Positions 21,701-34,135 of a stretch of DNA of 64,000 bases are shown piece after piece; the first letter of the stretch is position 1, and every line of letters begins with the position of its first letter. The DNA is from Dendrocalamus latiflorus (lineage: Eukaryota > Streptophyta > Magnoliopsida > Poales > Poaceae). Where the stretch lies: assembly GCA_017311315.1 (NCBI GenBank), contig CM029636.1, forward strand, positions 22,995,139 through 23,059,138, read 5' to 3'. Made by a program: the position numbers and the translations under genes. Under the pieces are notes generated by a model. It saw nothing but the letters and a program-made list of their open reading frames with translations. It was not told where the DNA came from and made no database searches.

Positions 21701-22167
21701 ATCCGGCAGTATCCGTCTTCTTCCTCCACTCCGGCAAATGGATTCAGCGTTTCCTCTCCTTTGTCACCAGCTAGAACTCCATCCACCTTTTTTCGCATGT
21801 TGGATCCATACTCGTTGATTTATTTTGTACGTTGGATTCGAAATTGTGCATTTGAATTGTTGGGTGCGACCTTGTTTTGTCTTAATTTTCGCAAGTTGGA
21901 TCCGAATTTGTGTAGAAAGAACGAAACCGATTTGGTGCAAATTGACTATTGGATCCGAGTTTGTGCATTCTAACTTTTTGCATGTTGGATACGAATTTGT
22001 TCAGCAAGAACGAAAATGCAATTTGTTGAGGATAAAGAACACATTTGATGGAATTTCTTGATGTATATGCGGTTAATGAAGAGAGAGGGGGGAGAGGCGC
22101 GTGAGAGAGGGAGTCGACGGAGAGAGCGAAGAGAGTACAGAGAGATTCGAATTTGCATCATAACAAC
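21701..22167. other. Non-coding interval with TTGGATCCGAATTTGTG repeats
   Basis: Four or five degenerate copies of GTTGGATCCGAATTTGTGCA lie at about 21825-22005. No gene is seen. Confidence 0.5.
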
Positions 22168-22170
22168 TTA

Positions 22171-23436
22171 GGGCCTGTTTGGTAAAGCTCCACCTGCTCC
22201 AGATCCACTCAGATTCACCAGATACACCCAAATCCACCGTGGAGCAGCTCCACCATTTCATCCAAGTGTTTGGTACAGCTCCAGCTCTGAGTTTGCTCTC
22301 CTCTATCTCACTGACACCTGGGCCCACACGTGGCCGTGGCTCATCCCGGCCGCGAGGGAGACGGGGCCAGCCGGCGGCGGAACGGCCATGGCGGCGCAAC
22401 GGAACCGACCAAAACGGATTCCAGGGCGTCGGACGGATTCGTCCGGCAGTGACCAGCGGCGAACCGGGCGGCGGCCGAGACAGGGGAGCAAGGGCGCCGG
22501 CGGCTCGGGCCATTGGAGTTCGATTCCTTGACGGAGAAGCATCTACGGGCCTTCTTGAACTCACCTAGAGCGCTAGCTGTGGCCGAGGTGGGGCAGGGCG
22601 GGCCGGCGGCGAGAAGGGGCTTGGCGGCGAGGGTGAAGACGGCGGCGGCTCGCTGGGGAGAGCGGCGGGGTCCGGCGAGGTTGGGGACGTGCTCGGGGTG
22701 CCCTGGTGGTGCTCCGAGTGCGCCTAATTGGATTGAGGTGCGGCGGTTCTCCGGGAGTCCCCAATGCCGGTGTTGGGGAAGAAACAGCCTCGCCGGCGGC
22801 CTGCAGAGGAAGAGGGGTCGATTAGCCGAGGAGGAAGGAAGAGGGAGGGAAGGTGAGTGCGACGGTGGGTGGAGGGGGTCCTGAAGTCCACCGGTGGCGC
22901 TTGGCGGCGGGGATTGCCGACGGAGCGCTCACGGCAGAGGAGGCGGCGGTGAGAGTTTCTCTGGTGAGCTTCGGTGGGGAATGCGGTGCTTCGGTGAGCT
23001 CCCGTGGCCGGCCATGGCGGCCGGGGGCGGCGCGGCGGTTGGCCGAGGGCGGGCACGGCGCGCGGCATAGGAGGAGGCGGAGCGGCGGCTGGGGGGCGGT
23101 GAGGCGGCTGGCCGGAGGCGGCGGCGGCCGGCCAAGGGGCGGGCGCGGCGGCTGGTCGAGGGCGTGCAGCGACGGGAAGAGGACGGGAAAGAACGGACCG
23201 TTTTTTTGTGTAATCAGTGGCATGGTGGGTAATTTTCCCCAACTCCACCAACTTGAGTTTGGTGGAGCACCCCTTGAAGTGCTCCACCAATTTGGTGGAT
23301 CTGGAGCCAGATCCATGGTTTTGGTAGAGCAGATCCACGGTGGAGCTACTGGAGCTAGAACTGTTTGGCTAGCAAAATTGAATCTGGATCTGTTTTTCGT
23401 GGATTTGGAGCTGGTGGAGCTCTCCCAAACAGGCCC
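22171..23436. mobile_element. PIF/Harbinger-type element with GC-rich core
   Basis: The terminal inverted repeats are GGGCCTGTTTGG and CCAAACAGGCCC, flanked by the 3-bp target duplication TTA (22168-22170 and 23437-23439). Subterminal sequence is also inverted (CTCCACC/GGTGGAG words). The core at 22320-23180 is very GC-rich, like the 5' part of a grass gene, and is open in several frames on both strands. No transposase is recognisable. The element is far longer than a standard Tourist MITE, so the core may be captured host DNA. Confidence 0.8.
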
Positions 23437-23439
23437 TTA

Positions 23440-25739
23440 TTCTAGGATGTATTTCCCCTTCGCATGTGCACGAATCTTAAATGCCAGATCCAACGGCACC
23501 CGCATACTCTTTACTCCTGTATGTGTTTCATGAGTAAAATTGTATGGTTTAGATGACATTAAGGTTTTGTTGATATTGGTTTCTAAAAATTATTTTATAT
23601 AGTAAATGGGTGTTCTATCATATGTAGCTTTTAAATAGAATATCTTTTTAAAATAGTATCTACTAATCGATTGTAGTACATATTATGTCGACTTCGGCTA
23701 AAACCGTATACGAATATCTCTCAATAAATTATTACTATTTATAAGCTAAAGCTAAAGTCTGTACGAACGTGCCTGAGAAAAAGGAAGCTTCGTTTGTGTC
23801 CGTATCATCGGACTCTGGAGTAAAATCATCCAAAATACCTTCTCACGCTCGAGCTGACACTCGTTTTTAATCTCAGCTAAGCCACACAAGTGGATGCTCA
23901 TCTTGTTTGGATTTCGCTAGTTTTTGTCCCATAGGTCTCGAGTTTGTCTGCCAGTGCCTGACTGAACATGACGGCGTGACGCCACAACCACCGAACTCTT
24001 TCGTGGCCGTTCTGCTCTGCACGCTCCCCACCGTCCATCCGTTCGTTTCGCCGCGACGTGGCCTCGGTCGCTGCCACATGGGCCCTGCGCTTCGGGGGCC
24101 TTTGTTGTTTGGGGCTGGCCCGGGGCCGGTCGAGTCGACACGGCATGAACTATCAGGCCGGATAGGGTTTAAGAATTGGGCACATCCGGTGGTACGGATG
24201 CGCCTTAAACTTCATAGAAATTACATTTTGGCTCTTCTTTGTATGTTTTCTTCTTATTTGAAACTGGGCTAGGATTAAACCGACATGGTGGCAGCCCCAT
24301 CATGCCTGAGCCTCATCGGGGCGAGTCATGCTGGCACAGTGAGGTGGCGTGCCAAGCCAGCAAGACTCAATGTGGCCTGAAGCCCGTCGGGTCGTGAAAT
24401 ATCTGCCAAGTGGAGGGTATTACTGCTCATCTCGTGGGGGCCTATGAAAATTCGAAATATTATTATTCAAACCCGCATCCCACCCACGCCACACGGCCGG
24501 GCGTAGCGGTGGCACGCCCAGACATCCAGATTTCCGAGGACGAAGATGGCAAGACACGGTCTACCATTGATGTGTGTGGACCCGTACCTGCTGCTCCAGG
24601 CCCATGGAGCGTGGGGTTGGGAGACAGTGGGTGCTAGTTCACGTGTCGCATAGTCGCCCACACTAGCTATAATAGCTGAGTTCTTTTCGACTTTTAGCTA
24701 GCTTATGCTTGTACTGTCTACAATAATTATTTTTTAAACGGTGTATTTTTTTCAAAGCGGGACAACACGAAGATTGTAGTAAAAAGTGTACTGAGTTCAG
24801 CTGTATTGCCCAAAATCACATACGACTATTTTCCTTTGCGTACTATCTCTTGTGAACAACCAGAATTCAAATATTTATGTCATAAGTTATCAGTCCAAAA
24901 GAATCCACTCATCTATATTCTACATAAAAACTTGATTAGAAGAGGAAAAAAAGACGTACATACATCATTCATTCTTTTTAATCAAACCAATAGTCATCTC
25001 TTATCCACCCATCCCCTCATTTTTGGAAACTTCTACACACTTGATCTTTTCCCTACAACTATACGTAGATCTTCTAGTGAGCCAAAAAAAAAAAATTAGG
25101 CAATTCTTCTTAGCGAGCCAAATTTGCTTGACATAGCAGCTCCAAATTGCAATCTATTGTTTAACAACAATTGGTACTTGCTGATTTTTTTTTAAAAAAA
25201 ATGTATTTGCTAGTGATTGCTAAGCAAAATACGTGATTGTTTGCACAATATTGCTTTTTAAAAAAATTGCGCAACATATTTTTTGATATAGCGGAGCTGA
25301 GTTAATTAGATCCAATGAAAATAGCAGAACAAATTCAGCGTTAGAAAACAAAAAAGCACGAGGTAATATTTCGTAATACTTCGGGACCGAAACGAAAAAA
25401 CTCCCATAGGCTATTGATCGAACGGCTCAATTCTTTTCTATTTATAACATGTGATTTATAGCTTATGATATATTATCATGTTTTTAAATAATATGTATTT
25501 TAAGATAAAAGCATCAAAAAAATATATAAAAATATATTAAATTTAACTGTATCAATTAAAATCATAACTATCCTATATAAATAATTAAAATTCAAAATTT
25601 TAAACCATGCTAACCCCACCGGCCAGCAGAAGCAGAAGCAAGCACCATTCCACCATCTCCCACCTCGCCGGCCGCCGCCGCCTCTGCTTCTTCCCCTCCT
25701 CCTGCCTAATTCTCCTGAGCTCTCGCCGACCTCATAGAC
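23440..25739. other. Gene-free interval and CBS-gene 5' flank
   Basis: No ORF with recognisable content. 24050-24660 is moderately GC-rich and resembles decayed repeat. 24700-25600 is AT-rich. 25610-25739 is the GC-rich leader of the next gene. Confidence 0.5.
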
Positions 25740-28700
25740 ATGAGTGCCGCCGCGGCCGCGGCTCCGCCGAGCCGCTGCACGCGCAGCCGGCCACCGGCGC
25801 CCTCCTCCCGCAAGTCCGACGACCCCTCGGCGGCCGCCGCCAACGGAAACGGGAAGGCCTCCTCCATGCCTGCCTCCCCAAATCATCTGACGTAAGCGCC
25901 TTAAGGCTTGGTCTTGTCCTTCTATTTCTTCGCCCCAGTTCGTACTGGAACTTCTAAAGATTGGATTTTTGTTGGGTTTGGGCTTTGGTAAGCGGGGAGA
26001 GGACGGTGAAGAAGCTGAGGCTGTCCAAGGCGCTGACGATACCGGAGGGAACGACGGTGTCGGACGCGTGCCGACGGATGGCGGCGAGGCGGGTCGACGC
26101 GGTGCTGCTCACCGACGCCCAAGGCCTCCTCTCCGGCATAGTCACTGATGAGGTGAATTCTTTTTTCTTTCTTAATTTTTGGCGGAATTTTGATGGATGG
26201 AATGTATTGTTTTGTGCTTTCATAGTGGTTGGGAGCTACGAAAAAGGTGAGATTTTTTTTTAGTTTGATGTTACGAGGAATCGAGCACACTATCTTTTCT
26301 CACTTTCCTTTTGAAAAAATTGATGTCTAGATTGGATTATTGGTTTGGAGCTTAGCAAATGGCCTTTTCTTTTGTTAAAACAAAAGTTCTTTTTCATTTA
26401 GGTGATTCGATCAAGTCATTTATCGACCTAATGTTGACGGCACGTTGGAATTTTTGGCTTACTGCTGCATTTTTTTCCTTTGCCTTTTCTTTTCTTTATG
26501 TCATGATGCTGGAAAATGGAAAACGATGATGGTTTTTTACTTGTTTACAAGTAGCTTGTGGCTAAAATGTTGGAATTAGTTAAGGTAAAATGGGGATGAA
26601 TTGCATTTTGTTGGATGTAAGGGTTTTCTTGTCCCAAAAGTTAGGACGAAGAACTCCAATACTTTTAATACTTTTAAATTAGGTCCATTTTCCTTCCACA
26701 AGTAATGTGGGATTATTCCAACACATTTGACTCTTTATTGGGTACTTATGCTCCGTACTGTACTTTTAAGGGAGAACATCCCTGTAAGTTTTAATTAGTA
26801 GTATTATGCCAAACGGCTTATGATCTTTTACTGCTTTCAAGCTGAAGGCATTTTTTCTTTTCTCTTTGTGATTCAAATTGGGGTGTAGGATATATCCACA
26901 AGGGTGATTGCCGAGGGGCTGAGGGTGGAGCAAACCATCATGTCCAAGATCATGACGCGGAACCCTATTTATGTCATGTCCGACACGCTTGCCATTGAGG
27001 CATTGCAGAAGATGGTTCAAGGTATATCTGGTTATACTGGCATTCCCAATGTTATGCTTCTTGGCTAAAATGTTTATAGGAACAATTTGACAGCGAAGTA
27101 GAGTGAGTTGAGCTCCCATACTTGCAGTTTTCACCAAGCCGTGTTGCAAGATGTTCTTTTATATGTGTAATCGTAGCAGACTAGTGATTTATATAGTTTT
27201 TTCAGCAGCAGTATCACTTCGAGTGATTTTCACCATCATGACTCTTTCCTGAATATTTCACTCAATCATAATTAACTCAAGGGACTCAATTGAACAATTG
27301 GGAGCACCTAATTGTGAAAGCTGGCATGTGTGGAAAAATGGATTTCACTGGAACTTTGATTAAAGGGAGATACTTAATTGCAACAATTGAAAGTAGAGAG
27401 TACTTAGTGGAACATTGAAAAACATAAACTCATTTGCAGTGTAGATTGCTTATGCTATTGTGCTTAGTTAATTGTTGAAAAGTGCTCCTCTCTGCATGTG
27501 CATGCTTAATTGTTAATTGCCTATATCCTAAAGTTCTGGTGTAATTCATGATTTTTGGTATTTCCATAAGAATTATATTTGGTTTTTCCTTTGTTTCAAT
27601 TACAGTCTTTAGTTGAAAATATAATGTTTCATATAGTATCCTCTTGTATATATGTTTTGATGAGTCACTGTCAGACCAACTCAAGTTGCCCTTTTTGAAG
27701 TGTAATGAAAACACAATTTTAGGTAAATGTTAGGCATCTTTAGCTGTATTGGTATCTCACTATCTCAGCCAAAAGAAGAAGAAGATTCCTGGATTTATTT
27801 TGTCAGACCCTCTAGGATTTCTTTGGCATGTTGCTGAGTTTCTGACATTATGATCTCAGTAGCATATATATATAGGCTGGTTGTTTTCATGTTCCTACAT
27901 AGAGACCTTGATTAGGTAGATTCTTCCTTTCTTCACTAAAATTAGTTTTTCCAATATGCTCTTTCATGTTTTAGGGAAATTTAGACACCTCCCAGTTGTG
28001 GAAAATGGTGAGGTTATTGCCATGCTGGACATTGCAAAATGCCTCTATGATGCAATATCAAGACTGGAAAAGGCAGCAGAAAAAGGGAGTGCGATAGCAG
28101 CTGCTGTAGAAGGGGTTGAGCGTCAATTGGGGGGCAGCTTTTCAGGTCAGGCAATGCACATCTTGTCATTTAATTTACTCTCTTTCACCCCCCCCCCCCC
28201 CCTGGAAGTACACTGATCATAAAATGAATGGTATATTTTGTGAATAATAGTCATGCTACATTTATCTTTCTGAAGAAAAATGAAATGAAAATTCGTACTA
28301 TGCAACTTATCAGGTATACCATATTGTACTGTACTGTTATATGTGTTTGTTTTTCTTAACCATGTTGCTTGTCCTTAAATAACTGTATTTTGATGTTATC
28401 TTGTCTTACCAATCAATTTAAGGTATTTACTGTTTTTGCATACAGCTCCTTATGCTTTCATAGAAACTCTAAGAGAGCGGATGTTCAAACCTTCTTTGTC
28501 ATCCATTGTTGCAGAGGGTACAAAGTATAGTATCTTGTTTTCTCTGACTATTTTCTGTCAATTGTTAGCAAAAAAGTTTGGATAGTGAGAGTTACTATAG
28601 TGTTTACTTCCAGGATAGCAATGGTTACCCCTACAGATCCTGTGTACGTAGCAACACAGAAAATGCGTGAGTTCCAAGTTGATTCGGTGGTTGTCACTAC

Positions 28701-31700
28701 AGGAAACACCTTGCAGGGAATCTTTACGTAAGCATCAATATTAGTATCACACTATTGTCCTTTATTTTCTTTTGTCATTTTTAGTTATTGATGGATATGT
28801 AATTCTAAAATGCAGCTCAAAAGATGTGCTTATGCGTGTTGTGGCACAGAATCTTTCCCCTGAGTTGACCCTAGTAGAAAAGGTCTCCCTTTCTTCAAAT
28901 GGCCGTCATGTTCTCTATAGTATAATAGCTTATAACTCACTGTATTAGTTACGATTTTTTTAAAGGTGATGGCTGCAGACCCAGATTGTGCTACGTTAGA
29001 CACTACAATTCTTGATGCATTGCATATAATGCACGATGGAAAATTCTTGCACATGCCCGTTCTTGGCAGAGGTACAACCTGATTCCTGTCTCAGCCTGTG
29101 AATACATTACTGGTACAGTGGTACTTCATCTGGTACATGTCTTCACTTTCCTGAACAGATGGACAAATTGCTGCTTGCTTGGATGCCCTGCAACTTACCC
29201 ATGCAGCCATTCAATTGGTGATCCCTAAGTCCTTGCTGCCCTTTCCTAAGCTCTGGTGAAGATTCCTATCCCAATTTTGTCAATCTATTTCTCTATTTGT
29301 AGGCTGAAGGAGGCAATGGAACTGTAAATGATGTGGCAAACTCAGTAATGCAGAGGTTCTGGGACTCTGCTCTTGCTTTGGAGCCTCCAGATGAGGAATT
29401 TGAAAGCCATAGGTTTGTTGATGGTTATCTGTGGAAATTTTGTTCTTCTGTTTTTCCATAATAAGTTCTCTGCTTGCATTGTTCAGCGAAGTATCATTAC
29501 TTATGGCGTCAGAGGCTGGGGATGGAAAGAGTAGAATTTATCGCCCTGTTATTGGCAATTCCTTTCCCTTTAAGCTTCAAGACCGAAAGGGACGTGTGCA
29601 TAGGTTCACTTGTGGTAAAGTACTTTTTGTACAAATTTGTTAACTGTCGTTGCATCGCTCCAAATATAACTGGTTCTTAACTTGTATTCTGTTGCTGCAG
29701 GCTCGGAGAGCTTAGACGAGCTTGTGTCTTCTATAAGGCAAAGATTAAGTATTGGTGATGAAAAGGACAGAGTTCAACTCTTGGTAAGATTGAGTAATTT
29801 GGCATGAAAGCATTCGTATGCTTCAATAGGCATGTAGAATGTTAGAGTTAGTAATCTTGTTTTCAGTTTGGTGGTCGTGGTTGTGTACGAGTTGGTGGTC
29901 GTAGTCGTGTACAAGTCGTGGTCGTAGTCGTATTCGAGTTCGAGTCGAATTGTTGTGTTCGTGTCGTAGTCGTAGTCGTAATCGAGTCCGTTTCTTAGTC
30001 ATAGAATTTGTGTATAAAAGGGTAGAGCAATGTAACGAGAGGGTAAGAAGATAGCGATCGGGTTGATCGTAGCGATCGGTGTGATCGAACGAGAGAAAGA
30101 AATAAAGAAGAGAAGAAAGAGCGGTTTGGCTCTAAGAAATTATCGAGTATCGAGTTCATCGTGAACATATACGTGGTCGTAAATGACTTATGACCATGTT
30201 TACGACCACGGCGAGCGGAGGTGTCCACAGGAGCAGAAGACGTGGCCGTAAACGAGTTATGACCACGGTCACACAGCGAGAAGACATGATTGTAAGCGAC
30301 CACAGCAGGAAGACGTGGTCGTAAAGCGTACGACCATAGCAATCGATAGAGCCTTCAACGTGGTCGTAAGTCACAGCGTGGTCGTAATCGAGTTATGACT
30401 ATAGTGATCGACAGTGGTCGAAGGAGCGGTTACGAGGAGCACAATGCAGTGTCAACGTGGTCATACCTTTTTCAGCAGAAGTTACGAGTACGCAGTCGGA
30501 GTTGGGAGGTGTGGTCGTAGTCGACAGCAAAGCGGTCGTAACGACTCCAGACATGGTCGTAGACTGCAACAAGTGGTATCAGAGCGTGTTGAAGATCATG
30601 GGCGACAAGGCGAAGGCTCAGGGTGGGCTAATCTCCCTCTAGTACTCTCTCCTGACGACCGACAATTACCCGGTGTGGGCAATGAAGATGAAGGTGAACA
30701 TACGCGCCCAAGGAGTCTAGGGTGCAGTCGATCTGAGGGGGAAGGACAAGGAGGTGGACGACAAGGTGGATCAGGCGACTTTGGCCCTTATCTACCAAGC
30801 GGTGCCAGATGCGATGATGCATCAGCTCATCAGCAAGGAGACGGCACAAGAGGCGTGGGAGACGCTTCAGACGATGCACGAGGGACTTGGTCGTGTTAAG
30901 GAGGTGCGGCTCCAGAATTTGCGGAGCGAGTTCGAGAATCTGAAGATGGGAGAGACCTAATCGGTGGACAAGTTTGCTGGCAAGCTGACTTCCTTGTACA
31001 ATCAGATTAACTTTCTTGACGACAAGATGGAGGAATCTGTGACGGTGAAGAAGTACCTGCGCGTACTTCCGGAGAAGTGCATACCTGTTGTCACCACACT
31101 TATGTACTCCTCCGAACAAGAAGAGGATAGAGGAGATCACCGGCTCTCTCAAGGCGCATGAGGAATTACCGAAGGGATTTCAGCCGCGTAATGAGCAGGG
31201 ATCTCAGACTCATAACGAGCAAACATTACTAGTAAAGGGAGATCCGAGAGACGGTCGTGGCTCATCAAACAACCGCGGGAGGTGGCACGGTTGAGGTGGT
31301 CAGAGTGGCCGAGGCGGCAGAGGTGGCTGTGGAGACAAGGCTAGGCAAGGCGGTGGAGACAGATCCCGTGATAAGTCACATGTCAAGTGCTTTGAATGTG
31401 GCGAATACAGGCACTATACATCAAGATGCCGCAACCATATAAAGTGTTTCAACGGTAACGAGTACGAGCACTATGCTTCGGATTGCAGAAGCAAAAAGAA
31501 GGACGGAGAGGTGAACCTCGCCAAAGACGAAGAAGATGACGAATCGCTAGTACTTCTCTCCTCATATGTTGAAAAGGCGCCGGTCATGGTGACACTGAAT
31601 GAGGAGAACGTAGTTCCAAAACTACACACAAAGGAAGGTAACCATGATCACATGGATCAGTGGTACTTGGACAATGGAGCAAGCAACCACTTGACAGAAG

Positions 31701-34135
31701 GTCGCTCTATGTTTCATACGCTCGACGAGAAGGTTTGGGACAAGGTCAAGTTTGGTGACGGCTCTATGGTGGAGATAAAAGTCAAAGGGACAATGATGTT
31801 GCAATGCAAGAATGAAGATAAAAAGTTATTAACAGAGATTTACTATATACAAAGTCTGTGCAACAACATACTTAGTCTCGAGCAGATGACAGAAAGAGGG
31901 TGCAGGGTGGTGCTGCAGGATGAGTTTTTGCGAGTGTATGACAAAAACAAAGATTTGTTGATGAAGGTGAAAAGATCTCCAAATCGGTTGTATAAGATTT
32001 CTTTGAAAACTTGTAAACTAGGAAGGAGAGATCGGGGGTGCATAAAACATGGACAGAAAATCCCAAGCGGCTGGCATAGGAGGCGCACATACGAATGCAG
32101 ATGGGAGTAGCGGAGACACGCAAGCTGCAGACGGCAGCAGATTTGTACGGGACGGTGGGTTCCATGCTGATGGCGCAAACGTGCATGGAGGTGGCTCGGT
32201 TGTTCAAGGCCACGGACTCCACATGTTTGCAGTTGGTGCAAAAGGCTTGTCCTGGTCGCATGTAGCTAGCGGCTCGGGAGAAGAAGGCATGTCGCAACAC
32301 AGTGAAGGGAGTCAAGGTGGTGGCCATGCAATTGGAAAAAGTGCACAAGGTCTAAGAGGAACACTTGGAGTACAGGTTGGTGCAATCTTGTAGTTTTGCA
32401 GAGGGAATGCGGGAAGCGTTGGAGACAGGAGTTAGGGGCGGTGTAGCCTCAACAAAGACGTATGTTGGCAAGTGGACAAACTTGGTCCAAGAGAGAGGAG
32501 CGGGAAGCTCAGGTAAAGGCGAAGCCAGGGTGGCTGTGGGAGCAGGTGCTCCAGCCCAGGCAGGAGTACAAGGATGGGATCTGGCCAGGTGCGAGGCATG
32601 GCAAGAGTCGGATTGTGCAAGGCTCAGGAAGGAACGACGCACGGGAGTGCAGGTAGAAGGAAGAAGAGGAAACAAGAGAGAAGATCGGCGTGATCAAGAT
32701 GGAAAAACAAGATTAAAGAGGTGATTGTTAGAGTTAGTAATCTTGTTTTCAGTTTTTAGGTCATGGCCGTGTACGAGTTGGTGGTCGTAGTCATGTACGA
32801 GTCGTGGTCGTAGTCGTATTCGAGTTCGAGTTGGATTGTTGAGTTCATATCATAATCATAGTCGTAATCGAGTCCGTTTCTTAGTCGTAAAATTTGGGTA
32901 TAAAAGGGCAGAGCAATGTAACAAGAGGGTAAGAAGGTAGCGATCGGGGTGATCGTAGTGATTGGCGTGATTGAACGAGAGAAAGAAATAAAGAAGAGAA
33001 GAAAGAGTGGTTTGGCTCTAGGAAATTATCGAGTATCGAGTTTATCGTGATCGCAGACGTGATCGTAAACGACTTACAACCACGGCGAACGGAGGTGTCC
33101 GTGGGAGCAGAAGATGTGGTCGTAAGCGAGTTATGACCACGATCACACAGCGAGAAGACATGGTCATAAGTGACCACAGCAGGAAGATGTGGCCGTAAAG
33201 CGTTATGACCACAGCAGTCGATAGAACCTTCAACGTGATCATAAGCCACAGCATGGTCGTAATCGAGTTACGACTACGGTGATCGACAGTGGTCGAAGAA
33301 GCGGTTACGAGGAGCACAGCGCAACATCAACGTGGTCATAACTTTCTTAGTAGAAGTTGCGAGTACACAATCGGAGCTGGGAGGCGTGGTCGGAGCAGCT
33401 ATAATGTGGTCATAGCCGACAGCAGAACGGTCGTAACGACTCCAGACGTGGTCGTAAGTTCGTAATGACTGCCTGAGTGGTCGTAGACTGCAACATAGAA
33501 TATACAGATTAGGTGTCTGGTGTCTGATAGTAAAGGTCAAGCTTTCCTTTGTTTTCAGTCATGAAATATTCACTGCGTTTACGCACTTCAAGAGGAAAGC
33601 GAGTGTGCATATATCTTATATCCTGTGATTCTTGTCTTCGCACCGTTATCTGTACCTCATTGGCAATGCTACAAATGGATTAATGGAGTCATTCTTCAGC
33701 CTCCATTCATTAACTCCAACTACAGCCGCCCAACTTAATCTTAATCGTGGTGTTGTATGTAGTATGAAGATGATGAAGGCGACAGAGTGCTGCTGACAAC
33801 AGATACTGATCTTGCTGTTGCAATTCTCCATGCCAAGTCATCCGGGTTGAAGGTATTCTGTGTTCTTAGTATTAGTTATTCTATTGCAGGTTGCAGGGCT
33901 CTTCAACTATTAGTTGCTTGCTTACTCCACCTCACCAAAGTGAAAATTCCACTGTCAGGTTTTGAAGTTGCATATCGACGAGTCGGGTTCCATCACAGAG
34001 GTGACAAAACCATCACAGGAGCTGGTACCTTCCCGCAGGAGCTGGTTGTGGCCTGTTAAAGTTGGGCTAATGGCTGGTGCAATTGCTCTCAGTGGTGCAG
34101 CAGTCATGGTTTACTTGAAACGATCTAGGGTGTGA
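25740..34135 (+). CDS. CBS-CBS-CBS-CBS-PB1 protein (CBSCBSPB type), membrane-anchored
   Basis: Fourteen exons give an unbroken 542-aa frame: 25740-25891, 25993-26152, 26889-27021, 27975-28145, 28446-28524, 28614-28727, 28816-28882, 28966-29071, 29159-29217, 29303-29412, 29487-29614, 29701-29783, 33763-33852 and 33959-34135. All introns are GT-AG. An Ala/Ser/Pro-rich N-terminus (1-50) precedes two CBS pairs: about 60-180 (AACRRMAARRVDAVLLTDAQ-like; GKFRHLPVVENGEVIAMLDI) and about 235-350 (FQVDSVVVTTGNTLQGIFTS; GKFLHMPVLG). A PB1 domain spans about 395-490 (YEDDEGDRVLLTTDTDL is the acidic OPCA-like motif). A C-terminal helix at about 518-537 (VGLMAGAIALSGAAVMVYL) looks like a tail anchor. CBS pairs bind adenine nucleotides and PB1 domains pair proteins; the partner is unknown. 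Intron 12 is 3979 bp because of a Copia insertion in the same orientation. The coding sequence shows no break. Confidence 0.95.
28187..28202. repeat. Poly-C tract in CBS-gene intron 4
   Basis: An uninterrupted C run of about 15 bases lies about 40 bases after the exon 4 donor site. Confidence 0.85.
30574..30585 (+). other. Primer-binding site of intronic Copia element
   Basis: TGGTATCAGAGC complements the 3' end of initiator-Met tRNA and lies two bases after the 5' LTR. Confidence 0.9.
30599..32110 (+). pseudogene. Copia gag with zinc knuckle and protease remnant
   Basis: Gag-type sequence starts MGDKAKAQGG at 30599. It continues as YPVWAMKMKVNIRAQGV and DDKVDQATLALIYQAVPDAM, interrupted by stops (for example TAG near 30641 and 30718, TAA at 30958) and frame changes. 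At about 31380-31495 a good zinc knuckle (CFECGEYRHYTSRC) is followed by a second that has lost its second Cys (CFNGNEYEHYASDC). The frame then stays open to 32110 with WYLDNGASNHLTEGRSMF, a retroviral-type aspartate protease motif in which Asp-Asn-Gly-Ala replaces the usual Asp-Ser-Gly-Ala. A gag-pre-integrase-like segment follows, and then the coding part ends. Confidence 0.85.

Larger units (their letters stand above)
29840..33495 (+). mobile_element. Copia-type LTR retrotransposon lacking most of pol, in intron 12
   Basis: LTRs are 29840-30571 (732 bp) and 32726-33495 (770 bp). Both start TGTTAGAGTTAGTAATC and end AGACTGCAACA. The 5-bp target duplication TAGAA flanks the element (29835-29839, 33496-33500). 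The primer-binding site TGGTATCAGAGC (initiator-Met tRNA type) is at 30574-30585. The internal region is only 2.15 kb, with gag and a protease-like remnant; integrase, reverse transcriptase and RNase H are absent. The LTRs differ at many sites and by indels, so the insertion is old. It lies in the same orientation as the host gene. The LTRs are full of GGTCGTA/TACGACC words. Confidence 0.93.

Noticed and set aside
22724..23533. 204-aa (-) and 226-aa (+) ORFs
   Set aside because: They overlap on opposite strands in the GC-rich core of a Harbinger-type element and run into its subterminal repeats.
30414..30899. 161-aa Gly/Arg-rich ORF at the Copia LTR-gag junction
   Set aside because: It is out of frame with the gag sequence and crosses the LTR boundary and primer site.
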